A DNA stretch of 64,000 nt from assembly GCF_009765995.1 (NCBI RefSeq), contig NZ_LMUI01000060.1, positions 18,218 to 82,217 of the forward strand, read 5' to 3'. Positions 51,729-61,336 of this stretch are shown here, piece after piece. Every line of letters begins with the position of its first letter. The stretch's first letter is position 1. A program made the position numbers and the translations under genes. The stretch is from Methylocapsa sp. S129 (GTDB lineage: Bacteria; Pseudomonadota; Alphaproteobacteria; Rhizobiales; Beijerinckiaceae). The notes under the pieces are model-generated. The model did no database searches. It worked only from the letters and a program-made list of their open reading frames with translations, and was not told where the DNA came from.

Positions 51729-53384
51729 CTAAATGTCGATCCCATAGACGCTCCGCGCGGTGTCGCGGGATATTCTCTGTTCGGCGACGTCGCGCGCGAC
51801 CTGCCCGGGATCGCGATCGCCCGGCGGACCATAACCGCCGGCGCCGGGGGTCATGATCTCGATGATCTCGCCGGAGCGAAGCTGGCCCTTGCCTTGCACG
51901 AACGGCGCCACTCCGGCGCCGAAACGGAACGCGCCGCGTCCGCCGGGTTTGCCCCCGAGGAGTCCCCACGGCGACGAATGGAGCCGCGAGCCATCGACCC
52001 TCACAAGGCAGTCGGCCTCCGCGCGGTAGACGCGGCGCAGACCCATGCCTCCGCAAAAGGCGCCGCCGCCGCCCGAATCGTCGATCAATTCGTAGCGCAG
52101 CAGCGTCAGCGGATATTCGAGTTCGAGGGCTTCGGCCGGCAAGTTCGACGTGTTGGTCATATGGACGTGGACGCCGTCCAATCCGTCCTTGCCGGCGCGC
52201 GCGCCGGAGCCGCCGCCGATCGTCTCGAGATAGACCCAGGCGCGGCCGTCCGCCGGATGCACGCCGACGAAGGTCGCCGAGGCGCAGGCGCCGTTGGCGG
52301 CGGCGGTCACCTGGTCGGGGACCGCCTGGGCCAGCGCTCCGTCGATCAGGTCGACCACGCGCTGGCAGGTAGCGATGCGGCCGTTGACCGCGGCCGGATG
52401 AACGCAATTGAGCACGCTGCCCTCTCGCGCCGTCACCGTCAGCGGCCGCGCAAGGCCGGCGTTCGGAAGGATTGACGGATCGACGATGCTCTTGACCGCG
52501 TAATAAACCGTCGAAAGCAGCGCGGTATAGACCATGTTGACGCCCGCGCGCACCTGAGGCGGCCCATCGAAAGCGAGCCGCATCTCGTCGCCGCGCACTT
52601 CGATCTCGACCGACAGGGTCAGATCGTCGTCGAGCTCCGGATTGTCGAAGCGGTCGGTGAAGCGATAGATTCCGTCGCGGATGGCGGCGATGCCGGCGCG
52701 CATCTTGCGCTCCGCATAATCCTGCAGCGCTTCGCCCGCCGCCAGCACGACGGACGCGCCATATTTCGCGCATAGAGCCTGCATGCGCTGCACGCCGAGG
52801 CGATTGGCGGCGATCTGGGCGCGTAGATCCGACAGGCGTTCGCGCGGCACCTGACAATTGAGCAGGATCAGCTCCTGCACATCCTTTTGCAACTCGCCAG
52901 CCGCGTAGAGGCGGATCGGCGGGATGCGCAAGCCCTCCTGATAGATATGAGCATGGCCTCGATCGGCGAAATCGGCATGATGGGCTGTGTTCACCGCCCA
53001 GGCGATAATGGCGCCGTCGAAGAAGATCGGTTCGGCGATGACGATGTCCGGCAGATGCGTGCCGCCGCCTTCGTAGGCGTCATTGCCGATGAACATGTCG
53101 CCCGGGCGCATCTGCGCGACCGGATGCCGCTTCAGGATATGGGGAATGATGCCGATGAAGCTGCCAAGATGCATCGGAATATGTTCGGCTTGGCACAAGG
53201 TGTTGCCGCGCGTATCGAACAGAGCGGTTGAGCAATCGCGGCGCTCCTTGATATTCGTCGAATGGCTGGCGCGAACCAGCGCCTCGCCCATCTCCTCGGC
53301 GATCGAGGCGAAGGCGCTGCCAAGAACCTCGACGGTGATGGGATCGACAGCGACAGGCCCTGGCGAAGGTGCGTTCACGGTCAT
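51729..53384 (-). CDS. hyuB: Hydantoinase/oxoprolinase family subunit B (HyuB), second copy
   Basis: 551 residues from the ATG at 53384, overlapping the hyuA stop (ATGA). Motifs are DPITVEVLGSAFASIAEEMG, IGNDAYEGGGTHLPDIV, CGGMGLRRVYRAE and a glycine-rich C-terminus. It differs clearly from the first copy at 14273 in length and sequence, so the two HyuAB enzymes are unlikely to be a recent duplication. Confidence 0.9.
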   Translation of the reverse strand: MTVNAPSPGPVAVDPITVEVLGSAFASIAEEMGEALVRASHSTNIKERRDCSTALFDTRGNTLCQAEHIPMHLGSFIGIIPHILKRHPVAQMRPGDMFIGNDAYEGGGTHLPDIVIAEPIFFDGAIIAWAVNTAHHADFADRGHAHIYQEGLRIPPIRLYAAGELQKDVQELILLNCQVPRERLSDLRAQIAANRLGVQRMQALCAKYGASVVLAAGEALQDYAERKMRAGIAAIRDGIYRFTDRFDNPELDDDLTLSVEIEVRGDEMRLAFDGPPQVRAGVNMVYTALLSTVYYAVKSIVDPSILPNAGLARPLTVTAREGSVLNCVHPAAVNGRIATCQRVVDLIDGALAQAVPDQVTAAANGACASATFVGVHPADGRAWVYLETIGGGSGARAGKDGLDGVHVHMTNTSNLPAEALELEYPLTLLRYELIDDSGGGGAFCGGMGLRRVYRAEADCLVRVDGSRLHSSPWGLLGGKPGGRGAFRFGAGVAPFVQGKGQLRSGEIIEIMTPGAGGYGPPGDRDPGQVARDVAEQRISRDTARSVYGIDI

Positions 53385-55432
53385 GCCGCCTCCAAGATTA
53401 GATTGAGATAGGGCTCGACGCGCGCGCTCCAGCCGGGTGGCACTACAGTTGTGGCGTCCATCTGCTCGACGATGGCCGGGCCGGCGATGCAATTGCCGGC
53501 GTCGAGCTTGGTCCGGTCATAGATCTTGCACATGACCCACCCCTTCGCTTCCGGCATCCAGACCTCGCGGCGTCCGACCACGGCGGCCGAGGCGTCCGGT
53601 CCGGCGTGCGGGCGCGGCGCGAACGACGCCTTCGCGACAAGGCCCGCCGCTTCGAGGCGAAACGTGACGAGTTGCACGGTCTCGCCCTCAGCGGCAAAGC
53701 CATAGAGGCGCTGGTGCGCGGCCGTGAAGTCGTCTGCGAGCGCCTTGAGCGTGGCGGCGGCGATCGGGCCGCTCGCGATCGGCACGGCGATCTCATAATT
53801 CTGCCCGGCGTAGCGCATGTCGACGGTGCGGACGATCTTGCGGGCGTCCGCGGCCACATCCTCAGCGCCAAACCATTGGCTGGCGCGATCTTCGAGTTCT
53901 CTGAAAGCGGCGACCATCGGCGCCGCGGCGTCGGCGTCGAGCGTCAGCAGCTTGGTCGTGGCGAAGTCGGCGCGCAAATCGGTGAGCAGCAATCCCATCG
54001 CGCATAAGATCCCCGGATTGCGCGGCACGAGAATCTGTCTCATTTCCAGCTCGCGCGCCAACCGGACCGCGTGGAGCGGTCCAGCGCCGCCAAAGGCGAT
54101 CAGGGTGTAGTCGCGCGGATCGTGCCCGCGTTGGACGCTGATCACGCGGATCGCCTTGGCCATATTGGCGGTGACGACGGAGAGAATGCCCTGAGCGGTC
54201 GCCATCAGATCGAGCCCGAGCTTCTCGGCCAGACCCGCTATGGCGGTCTTGGCGAGGTCTTGGCGGATCGGCAGACGCCCGCCCAGCAGATGCGTCGGAT
54301 TCAATGTCTGCAGCACGACATTGGCGTCGGTGACCGTCGGCTCGGCATTGCCGCGGCCATAAGCGACCGGCCCTGGATCAGCGCCAGCGCTGCGCGGTCC
54401 GACTTTCAGCAATCCGCCATTGTCGACATAGGCGATCGAGCCGCCGCCGGCCCCCACGGTGTGGATATCGAGCATCGGGGCTTTGATCGGATAGCCGTGA
54501 ATAGTCGCCTCGCCGGCCAGCCGGCATTGGCCGTCGGCCAGCAGCGCGACATCGGTCGAGGTGCCCCCCATGTCGAACGTGATGAGATTGGGAAGGCCGG
54601 CGACGCGACCGATCGCCTGGGCGGCGACGACGCCCGTGCTGGGCCCCGACAGAATGGTGCGCACAGGCAGCCGCGCCGCCGCCTCGAAGCTGATCACGCC
54701 GCCATTCGACTGGGTCAGATGCGGCGCGGCGGTTATGCCAAGGTCAGCGAGGCGTCCGGCCAGACGCTTGATGTAGCCCTCCATCACCGGGCCGAGATAG
54801 GCGTTGACGACGACCGTCGACAGGCGTTCGTATTCGCGAAATTCCGGCGCCACCTCATGCGACGCGCAGACGAAGGCCTCGGGAAATTCCTCCGCGAGAA
54901 TGCGCAGCACCGCCTTTTCATGCTCGGTGCGAACGAAGCTGTAGAGAAACGCGACGGCGACCGCCTTGACGCCCGCGGCGCGGAGCTTCCGCACAGCCTC
55001 GCGCGCCGCATCCTCGTCCAGCGGCAATTCGATCGCGCCGTCATGGCGGACGCGTTCAGGCACGCCGATGCGCATGTCGCGCGTCACCAGCGTCTCGGGT
55101 TTGTCGGCCTGAATGTCATAGAGATCGGGACGTTTCTGCCGGCCGATCTCCAGGAGATCGCGAAATCCGTCCGTGGCGATGAGGCCGGTCTTTACGCCCC
55201 GATGCTGGATCAGCGCGTTGGTGCCGACCGTTGTGCCATGGCCAAAATAGCCGACGGCGCCCGCTTTGGCGGCGACCTGGGCGAGCCCCTCCTCGACGCC
55301 TTGCGTGATGCCGCGCGAGGGATCGTCCGGCGTCGAGGAAACTTTCCAGACATCGACCTGTCCGCTGGAATCATCGAAGAGGCAGATGTCGGTGAATGTT
55401 CCGCCGGAATCGACTCCTACGCGCCAAGCCAT
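53381..55432 (-). CDS. hyuA: Hydantoinase/oxoprolinase family subunit A (HyuA), second copy
   Basis: 683 residues from the ATG at 55432, with GGAAGG just upstream. The ATPase signature VGVDSGGTFTDICLF starts at residue 5. GHGTTVGTNALIQHRGVKTG, ITFDMGGTSTDVALL, TVGAGGGSIAYVDNGG and FGGAGPLHA follow. It heads the minus-strand operon with hyuB and the Dpp-type importer. Family reactions are ATP-dependent ring opening of hydantoins or 5-oxoproline, or acetone/acetophenone-type carboxylation; the particular substrate is not evident. Confidence 0.9.
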   Translation of the reverse strand: MAWRVGVDSGGTFTDICLFDDSSGQVDVWKVSSTPDDPSRGITQGVEEGLAQVAAKAGAVGYFGHGTTVGTNALIQHRGVKTGLIATDGFRDLLEIGRQKRPDLYDIQADKPETLVTRDMRIGVPERVRHDGAIELPLDEDAAREAVRKLRAAGVKAVAVAFLYSFVRTEHEKAVLRILAEEFPEAFVCASHEVAPEFREYERLSTVVVNAYLGPVMEGYIKRLAGRLADLGITAAPHLTQSNGGVISFEAAARLPVRTILSGPSTGVVAAQAIGRVAGLPNLITFDMGGTSTDVALLADGQCRLAGEATIHGYPIKAPMLDIHTVGAGGGSIAYVDNGGLLKVGPRSAGADPGPVAYGRGNAEPTVTDANVVLQTLNPTHLLGGRLPIRQDLAKTAIAGLAEKLGLDLMATAQGILSVVTANMAKAIRVISVQRGHDPRDYTLIAFGGAGPLHAVRLARELEMRQILVPRNPGILCAMGLLLTDLRADFATTKLLTLDADAAAPMVAAFRELEDRASQWFGAEDVAADARKIVRTVDMRYAGQNYEIAVPIASGPIAAATLKALADDFTAAHQRLYGFAAEGETVQLVTFRLEAAGLVAKASFAPRPHAGPDASAAVVGRREVWMPEAKGWVMCKIYDRTKLDAGNCIAGPAIVEQMDATTVVPPGWSARVEPYLNLILEAA

Positions 55433-55777
55433 GCTGCCTTCCTTATGTCTCGTCGGAATGTCGTCTCTTGCGGCCAAGCGCGATGAAAGACGCGCCAGAG
55501 ACTTCTGTAAACGCCAGGATCGCACTAACTGTTATGACAATATCGTCGTCGCCGCAGGGCCGGCCGCGCAACGATTCGTAAAAACCAAGTCCCAATAGCG
55601 GCTTGCCTTATTCCGACGCGCCTGGTCGCGGCGGCGTGCGGCGCATCCGCATAGCTGCTATTCACAATGCCGCGACGCCTCGATGTTCCGCCGCAGCGTA
55701 GACTGAATGTTGCGCGCGTTCGCCGGCAGCCTGACGCGGCGGCGCGTTGAAGATTTGCCCAGCAGAAGAGGTCCCTC
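55433..55777. promoter_or_regulatory. Divergent promoter region between hyuA and the FAD oxidoreductase gene
   Basis: 345 bp without a gene. It must hold promoters in both directions. The AT-richer patch near 55526-55545 (CTAACTGTTATGACAATATC) is the best place for them, but I could not assign clear -35/-10 pairs or a LysR T-N11-A site with confidence. Confidence 0.35.
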
Positions 55778-57097
55778 ATGGCGCCCCGTCCCGATCACGT
55801 CGCCTCGAGCGCGACTTGGCCTCAGCATGTCGACGTCGTCGTCATCGGCGGCGGCATCGTCGGGGCGAGCGCCGCGCTGTCTTTGGCCGAAAAGGGGATC
55901 AGCGTCGCCCTTTGCGAGAAAGGGCAGATCGGCGCCGAGCAATCCAGCCGAAACTGGGGCTGGTGCCGCAAGATGGGACGCGACATATCGGAAATGCCGC
56001 TCGCTTTGGAAAGCCTGCGCATGTGGGAGCGGATGAACGAGCGGACCCAGGCCGAAACGGGGTTCCGCAAAGCGGGCATCGTCTATCTATGCGAGTCCCA
56101 GGCGGATATCGACCAACACGAAGCCTGGCTGGAGCAGGCGCGGCAATTTCAGCTCGATTCCCGGCTTCTGAGCCCCGACGAGGTGGATCGATTGCTGCCG
56201 GGCTCGTCTCGGCGATGGCCGGGGGCCCTCTATACGGCGACCGACGGCCGGGCGGAGCCGCAAAAAGCGGCGCCGGCTATCGCCAGCGCGGCGGCGCGCG
56301 CAGGCGCCTACGTCTTCACCAATTGCGCCGTGCGCGGCGTCGAAACCAAGGCTGGCCGCATTGCGGGCGTCGTCACCGAGCGCGGGCCGATCCGCTGCGA
56401 GTCGGTCCTGCTGGCCGGCGGCGCCTGGTCGCGGCTGTTCTGCGGCAATATGGGCGTCAATTTCCCGCAATTGAAAGTGTTGGGCTGCGTCGCGCGCACC
56501 GAACCGATCGATGGCTTGCCCGACTACGCTGTCGGCGCCGGCAATTTCGCTTTCCGCAAGCGTCTTGACGGCGGCTACACGATTGCGCAGCGCAACGGCA
56601 ATCTGGCGCCGATCGTGCCGGACAGCTTTCGCCTGTTCTTTGACTTCGCGCCGACGCTGATCGCGCAGTGGCGGGAGCTTCGGTTGCGCGTCGGGCGCCG
56701 CTTCCTCGAGGAATGGCGCATCCCCCGGCGCTGGTCGCTCGACGGGCCGACGCCGTTCGAGACGGTGCGCGTGCTGGATCCGGAGCCGAGCGACGCGATT
56801 CTCGACCAGGGCGCCGCGAATCTCGTTCGGAACTTTCCGGCCTTCAAAGGCATGAAGATCGCCGAACGCTGGGCCGGGCTGGTGGATGTGACGCCGGACG
56901 CCGTGCCGGTCATCTCCGCGGTTCCCGGACAGCCGGGATTTTTTCTGGCGAGCGGCTTCTCCGGCCATGGGTTTGGTCTTGGTCCGGCCGCCGGCAGACT
57001 GGCTGCCGACCTTGTCGCCGGCGATGCGCCGATCGTCGATCCGGCGCCCTTCCGGTTTGAGCGCCTCGTTAAAGGAACCCGGCCTTCGGCCGCATGA
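55778..57097 (+). CDS. FAD-dependent amine/amino-acid oxidoreductase (DAO family)
   Basis: 439 residues. FAD motif VVVIGGGIVGASAALSLAEK starts near residue 20. The segment SSRNWGWCRKMGRD is a hallmark of one DAO subgroup. The C-terminal FAD loop is LASGFSGHGFGLGPAAGRLA. Family members oxidise N-methyl or D-amino acids and related amines. It diverges from the HyuAB/Dpp operon, so it may act on an amino acid produced by ring opening, for example sarcosine from N-methylhydantoin; this is inference. Confidence 0.85.
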   Translation: MAPRPDHVASSATWPQHVDVVVIGGGIVGASAALSLAEKGISVALCEKGQIGAEQSSRNWGWCRKMGRDISEMPLALESLRMWERMNERTQAETGFRKAGIVYLCESQADIDQHEAWLEQARQFQLDSRLLSPDEVDRLLPGSSRRWPGALYTATDGRAEPQKAAPAIASAAARAGAYVFTNCAVRGVETKAGRIAGVVTERGPIRCESVLLAGGAWSRLFCGNMGVNFPQLKVLGCVARTEPIDGLPDYAVGAGNFAFRKRLDGGYTIAQRNGNLAPIVPDSFRLFFDFAPTLIAQWRELRLRVGRRFLEEWRIPRRWSLDGPTPFETVRVLDPEPSDAILDQGAANLVRNFPAFKGMKIAERWAGLVDVTPDAVPVISAVPGQPGFFLASGFSGHGFGLGPAAGRLAADLVAGDAPIVDPAPFRFERLVKGTRPSAA

Positions 57098-57365
57098 AGG
57101 AGGACGTCTTGTTCTGCGCGCGGTTCGGCGGCGGAAGCTGCTCGATCGTGGCGATCGCTTGCTGAAGTTCGGCGACAATAGTGGCGACTCGTTCATGATT
57201 CAAATAGGACAACGGCGCTGACACAGTGATGGCGGCGGACGCGTGCCCGTCGCGATCGCGGATGGGGAGCGCAACGCCGCCGCAATCGGCGACAAAATCA
57301 GCGCGATCGAAGGCATAGCCGCGCGCCACGGCGTCTTCAACGAAGCGTCGGATTTGCCCGCCCGT
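57069..57365 (-). pseudogene. IclR-family regulator remnant (C-terminal part only)
   Basis: Reading from the codon after a TAG at 57366-57368 gives IRRFVEDAVARGYAFDRADF, then CGGVALPIRDRDGHASAAIT and VSAPLSYL. These match the ligand-domain end of IclR regulators (RGYA.D..E....C.A.PI.D..G...AA.SVSGP). The HTH and first half are missing; that space is now occupied by the start of the lysR gene on the other strand. A GTG or ATG-like start inside could give 86 residues, but no complete domain. Confidence 0.7.
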
Positions 57366-57414
57366 CTAGCCGAGCGCTTGATAGTTCGCAGCGTTCTGGA
57401 CGAAGATCAGGGTG

Positions 57415-58350
57415 ATGAACCAATCCGACCTCGAATATTTCGTGAAAGTCGTGGAAGCTGGGAGTTTCTCCCAGGCGTCGATCCTGCTCGGCGTCGCCCA
57501 ACCCGCTGTCAGCCGCCACGTCAAGGAGCTGGAGGCGGAGCTCAAAATCAATCTGCTCTATCGCAATGGCCGCGGCGTCGTGCTGACCGAAGCAGGCGAG
57601 AAACTTTATGTGCGCGCCAGAGCCATTCTCGAGCAGATGACCGACGCCCGTCTGGAAGCGCTGAGTCTGGCCGGCGGCAGCATCGAAAGCGCCGCCATCG
57701 GCTTGCCCGCCTCCGTCGCGCGGTTGCTAGCGGCGCCGCTGTTCGAAACACTGCGCACCGCCTATCCCAACGCCAGACTCCGCCTCATCGAAGCGTTCAA
57801 TGGGCACCTGCTGGAGTGGCTGGCGGCCCAGCGGCTGGATGTCGCCATTTTATACGCGAGCGAAGCGACCCAGCGCTTGAACGCGGATCCCCTTTTCGTC
57901 GATCGGCTGTCGTTGGTCGTGGGCGGCGGCAGGGCGCTGCCGCCCGAAACGCCGGCGGCCGCGCTCGGCAATCTGCCGTTGGTCTTGCCGAGCCGGTTGC
58001 ACGGCCTGCGTCACCAGCTTGAGGTCTGGGCCGCCAGGAACGGAATCGAGCTGAATGTCCGTGCGGAATGCGACGCCTTCTGCGCCTTGCTGGAGCTTGT
58101 GCGCCACGGTTCCTATGCCACGATTTTCCCCGGCGGCGCGATACGTGAAGAAATCGAAACTCGGAGGCTCGCCAGCTCGCTGATCGTGGACCCGTATGCC
58201 GAGCGCTCTCTGGTGCTCGTCACCCCGATCAATCGTCCCGTCACCGCCGGCACAACGGAGCTGCTGCGCATGGTGAAGCAACTTGTGCGAACCATGGACG
58301 CGGCCGCGGGCTGGAGCCCCGCCGCATCGCACGCTGCGCCACAGCCCTGA
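57415..58350 (+). CDS. LysR-family transcriptional regulator
   Basis: 311 residues from the ATG at 57415 (a GTG lies one codon earlier). The HTH spans about residues 4-60: DLEYFVKVVEAGSFSQAS, then GVAQPAVSRHVKELEAEL. The effector domain follows (LFETLRTAYPNARLRLIEAF, DVAILYASE). It lies downstream of the FAD oxidoreductase gene and the IclR remnant. It may have taken over regulation of the HyuAB/Dpp unit, though LysR genes usually sit divergent to their target. Confidence 0.9.
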   Translation: MNQSDLEYFVKVVEAGSFSQASILLGVAQPAVSRHVKELEAELKINLLYRNGRGVVLTEAGEKLYVRARAILEQMTDARLEALSLAGGSIESAAIGLPASVARLLAAPLFETLRTAYPNARLRLIEAFNGHLLEWLAAQRLDVAILYASEATQRLNADPLFVDRLSLVVGGGRALPPETPAAALGNLPLVLPSRLHGLRHQLEVWAARNGIELNVRAECDAFCALLELVRHGSYATIFPGGAIREEIETRRLASSLIVDPYAERSLVLVTPINRPVTAGTTELLRMVKQLVRTMDAAAGWSPAASHAAPQP

Positions 58351-58383
58351 ACCAGAGCGTGTTCAGCGTGGGAGCTCGTTCCT

Positions 58384-58402
58384 CGCGCCTCCGACAGGCG
58401 CG
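58384..58402. terminator. Small hairpin between convergent lysR and FAD oxidoreductase genes
   Basis: CGCGCCT and AGGCGCG form a 7-bp stem with a 5-base loop in the 56-bp convergent gap. No T run follows, so termination is only likely. Confidence 0.4.
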
Positions 58403-58406
58403 CAAG

Positions 58407-59555
58407 TTATGAAGACCGGGCGGCGCGTCGCCCTTCAAACCGGCGCGGGTGAAAATTCGCCAGCAGCGGATGCGGCTCGCCCGTCGCGATCTCATCCGCC
58501 AGCAGCTCTCCCGCGATCAAGCCGAGCGTCGCCCCGCTATGACTAAAGGCGACGTAATAACCCGACACGCCGTCGAGCTGTCCAAAGGCCGGCTCGCCGT
58601 CTTCCGGTATCGGTTTAGGGCCGACGCCTAGCGAATCGAGCGCGAGCACGGGATGGCCTTCGAGGACGGCCGATGCGGCCTCGAGGAGGCCATGGACTGT
58701 CGATTCTTTGACGTCATAGGTCCCGTCCGGCTGGATCGCGACCTCCGCTTCCGACCATGCGGAATCCAGCACGAGCGCGCCAGTCGGCGTAGGTCTGACA
58801 GCGACGCGCGGCGTATTCAAAACGGCGCGCAGCAGGACTTCGGTGGGTTTCGTCCTGACGAGGAGGGCGATCGGCGTCGCGTCTGGCACATGTTTCCCCA
58901 CCTTCGCGACGAAGGCCGGCACGGCGGCGCCCGTCGCGACGAGGACTGCGTCCGCGCCGAAACGCCGGCCATCGGCCGTGCTTACGCTATCAAAGCCCCC
59001 GTTGGCGACATTGACGGAGGCTGGTCCGGCGTTGGAGACAAGTTCGCCTCCGAGCGCCGCAAATTCGCGGAGCAGAACCGTGATCAGGGATGGCAAATCG
59101 ACCCAGCCTTCGCCGGGATTGAAGATGGCGCCTTGCGGTGTAATCGCGCGAGGATCGACTCCCGGCGTCACCGCGGCCACGTCGTCAGCGGTGAGTAGTT
59201 GAGCTTCGTAGCCGATGCTCCGTTCGTGTTTGAGCGCCGCGGCGATGCCGTTCGAATCGCCGTCGGCGTCCCAGGTCAGGCCGCCGTCGAAACGCAGCCA
59301 CCCCGCGTCGGGATGTCTTGTCGCCAAGGTGCGGTAACGGTCTATGCCGATCATTCGCAGCCGATGGTATTCGGCCGAGCGCATGCGCGAGGAGTTGATC
59401 CACGAGAGCGAACGGCCAGAGGCCCCGTTTGCTGGAGGCCCGTCGGTGACGAGGATTGCGCCGACGCCGCGGCGCGCCAGGTGCAAGGCGGTCGAGACGC
59501 CGAAAATGCCGCCGCCGATAACGACGACGCGGGAGACAGGAGCAGAGAATGCCAT
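58407..59555 (-). CDS. FAD-dependent oxidoreductase of the DadA/glycine oxidase family
   Basis: 382 residues from the ATG at 59555; a TTG seven codons earlier is less likely. The FAD motif is VVVIGGGIFGVSTALHLARR, then GASGRSLSWINSS and the closing loop YYVAFSHSGATLGLIAGEL. It follows the amino-acid ABC genes in the same direction, 84 bp after the permease/ATPase gene, so its substrate is probably the imported amino acid or amine. Confidence 0.87.
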   Translation of the reverse strand: MAFSAPVSRVVVIGGGIFGVSTALHLARRGVGAILVTDGPPANGASGRSLSWINSSRMRSAEYHRLRMIGIDRYRTLATRHPDAGWLRFDGGLTWDADGDSNGIAAALKHERSIGYEAQLLTADDVAAVTPGVDPRAITPQGAIFNPGEGWVDLPSLITVLLREFAALGGELVSNAGPASVNVANGGFDSVSTADGRRFGADAVLVATGAAVPAFVAKVGKHVPDATPIALLVRTKPTEVLLRAVLNTPRVAVRPTPTGALVLDSAWSEAEVAIQPDGTYDVKESTVHGLLEAASAVLEGHPVLALDSLGVGPKPIPEDGEPAFGQLDGVSGYYVAFSHSGATLGLIAGELLADEIATGEPHPLLANFHPRRFEGRRAARSS

Positions 59556-59639
59556 GACTATGCTTTCATTGACCAAACGAAGACAAGTTGCGAGGCCGTT
59601 TCGATCGAAGAACGAACCGGCGCCGCGCGATGATCCGCC

Positions 59640-61229
59640 TCACAGCATTTCCGACAGGAAGCGTTTCAACCGAGGGCTCTGCGGGTTGTCGAAAATCGCC
59701 TCTGGCGAACCGGTCTCGACCACGACGCCCTCATCCATGAAAACGACCTGATCCGCCACGCGTCGCGCGAAGTTCATCTCATGGGTCACGACGACCATGG
59801 TCATGCCGCTGCGGCCGAGCTCGGCCATGAGGTTGAGAACGCCTTTAACGAGCTCAGGATCGAGCGCGCTTGTCACTTCGTCGAACAGCATCAGCTCTGG
59901 CTGGAGCGCGAGCGCGCGGGCGATCGCGACGCGCTGCTGCTGGCCGCCGGACAGATCGATCGGACGGTGATGAATGCGCGCGGATAAGCCGACTTCCGCG
60001 AGCCGCTCGGTGGCGATCCGTTGCGCCGCGGCCGCCGGCATGCACTGCACCTTGCGCAGCGCAAGCGCGACATTGCCAAGCGCGGTATGATCCGGAAACA
60101 AGTTGAAATGCTGGAACACCATACCTACTCTGCGGCGCAGGGCGTCCTGCTTCACCCCGAGCACGCTTTGCCCGTCGAGACGGATGTCGCCGCCGCTCGG
60201 TTCGACCAGCCGATTGATACAGCGCAACAGCGTCGACTTGCCCGAGCCGGACGGGCCAATCACGCATGTGATCGCGCCCGCTTCGACTCTCAGGTTGACG
60301 CGCCGCAATACCTGGAAGTCGCCATAGGACATATCGAGGTCGTTCACTTCCAGGCTTGCGCCTTTGCGGGCGCCGACTGCCGAGCGTCCGCCGGAAGCAG
60401 CGACTTTCTGCGGCATAGCCTGATCGAGGAGCGAACCCGACGCCGACGCCGACAACGCGTTCGCCCTCCGCGCGGCGTCCGCGACCTCGCTGACTTCCTC
60501 AAGCCCGCTCGATACCGCCTTGATCCGCCGGCCAGCGCGAAGCCGGTTGTCGATCGCGTTGACGACGTGGGTCAGGGGTACGGTGATGAGGAGGTAGAAT
60601 ATGCCTGCCAACATGAGCGGCGAGAGGTTGCCCGACACCACGGCTTCGTCTTGTCCGACCCGGAAGAGTTCCCGTTCGGAGGCCAACAGACCTAGAAAAT
60701 AGACGAGGCTCGAGTCCTTGATGTTCCCGATGAACTGATTGACGAGAGCCGGCAGCACGCGCCGCACGCCCTGCGGAATGACGACGAGGCGCATACCAAG
60801 GGCATAGGTCATCCCCAAGGCGCGGCAGGCTTCCAACTGGCCTCGTTCGACGCTCTGAATCCCAGAGCGAAAGATTTCGCCGATATAGGCGCCCGCGATG
60901 AGGCTGAGCGCGAGGATGCCAAGCGGGTAGGGCGAAGGCCCGAAGATCTGGCGTCCGAGGCGGGCGAGGCCCTGTCCGATCAGAAGAATCGTCACGATCG
61001 CCGGCAAACCGCGGAAAATATCGGTATAGACTCGCGCCGGCGCTCTGATCCATGCCGAGCGCGATATCCCCATCACAGCCAGAACCATGCCGATGACGAT
61101 GCCAAGAAGCGTCGAGGCGATAGCCAGCAGCAGTGTGTTCTTCAGCCCGACGAACACCATGTTCGGCAGCACATCCGCCATGGCCCGCCAGTCGAAGAAG
61201 CTCCGACTGATCACTTCGAACCAACTCAT
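59640..61229 (-). CDS. Polar amino acid ABC permease fused to its ATPase (HisM::HisP-like)
   Basis: 529 residues. Residues 1-235 are a HisM/GlnP-type permease with LGIVIGMVLAVMGIS and the EACRALGMTYALGMRLVVIP loop. An Ala/Ser-rich linker of about 55 residues leads to a GlnQ-type ATPase with GPSGSGKST, LSGGQQQR and LMLFDEVTSALDPEL. The single chain would dimerise to form the full importer. This is the second permease/ATPase fusion in the window, from a different transporter class. Confidence 0.92.
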   Translation of the reverse strand: MSWFEVISRSFFDWRAMADVLPNMVFVGLKNTLLLAIASTLLGIVIGMVLAVMGISRSAWIRAPARVYTDIFRGLPAIVTILLIGQGLARLGRQIFGPSPYPLGILALSLIAGAYIGEIFRSGIQSVERGQLEACRALGMTYALGMRLVVIPQGVRRVLPALVNQFIGNIKDSSLVYFLGLLASERELFRVGQDEAVVSGNLSPLMLAGIFYLLITVPLTHVVNAIDNRLRAGRRIKAVSSGLEEVSEVADAARRANALSASASGSLLDQAMPQKVAASGGRSAVGARKGASLEVNDLDMSYGDFQVLRRVNLRVEAGAITCVIGPSGSGKSTLLRCINRLVEPSGGDIRLDGQSVLGVKQDALRRRVGMVFQHFNLFPDHTALGNVALALRKVQCMPAAAAQRIATERLAEVGLSARIHHRPIDLSGGQQQRVAIARALALQPELMLFDEVTSALDPELVKGVLNLMAELGRSGMTMVVVTHEMNFARRVADQVVFMDEGVVVETGSPEAIFDNPQSPRLKRFLSEML

Positions 61230-61336
61230 CGGCAGACATCCTCAACAAGCGGGCGAAGGTCCTTCCAACCGAGGCCTCACCGCGCGAAAGTGAGCCGCTT
61301 CGCCTTGTGCTCGCTCATAGTCGCACACAGGGCCGG

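Noticed and set aside
54071-55486. 471-codon plus-strand frame over hyuA
   Set aside because: Antisense of a full-length HyuA; no motif of its own.
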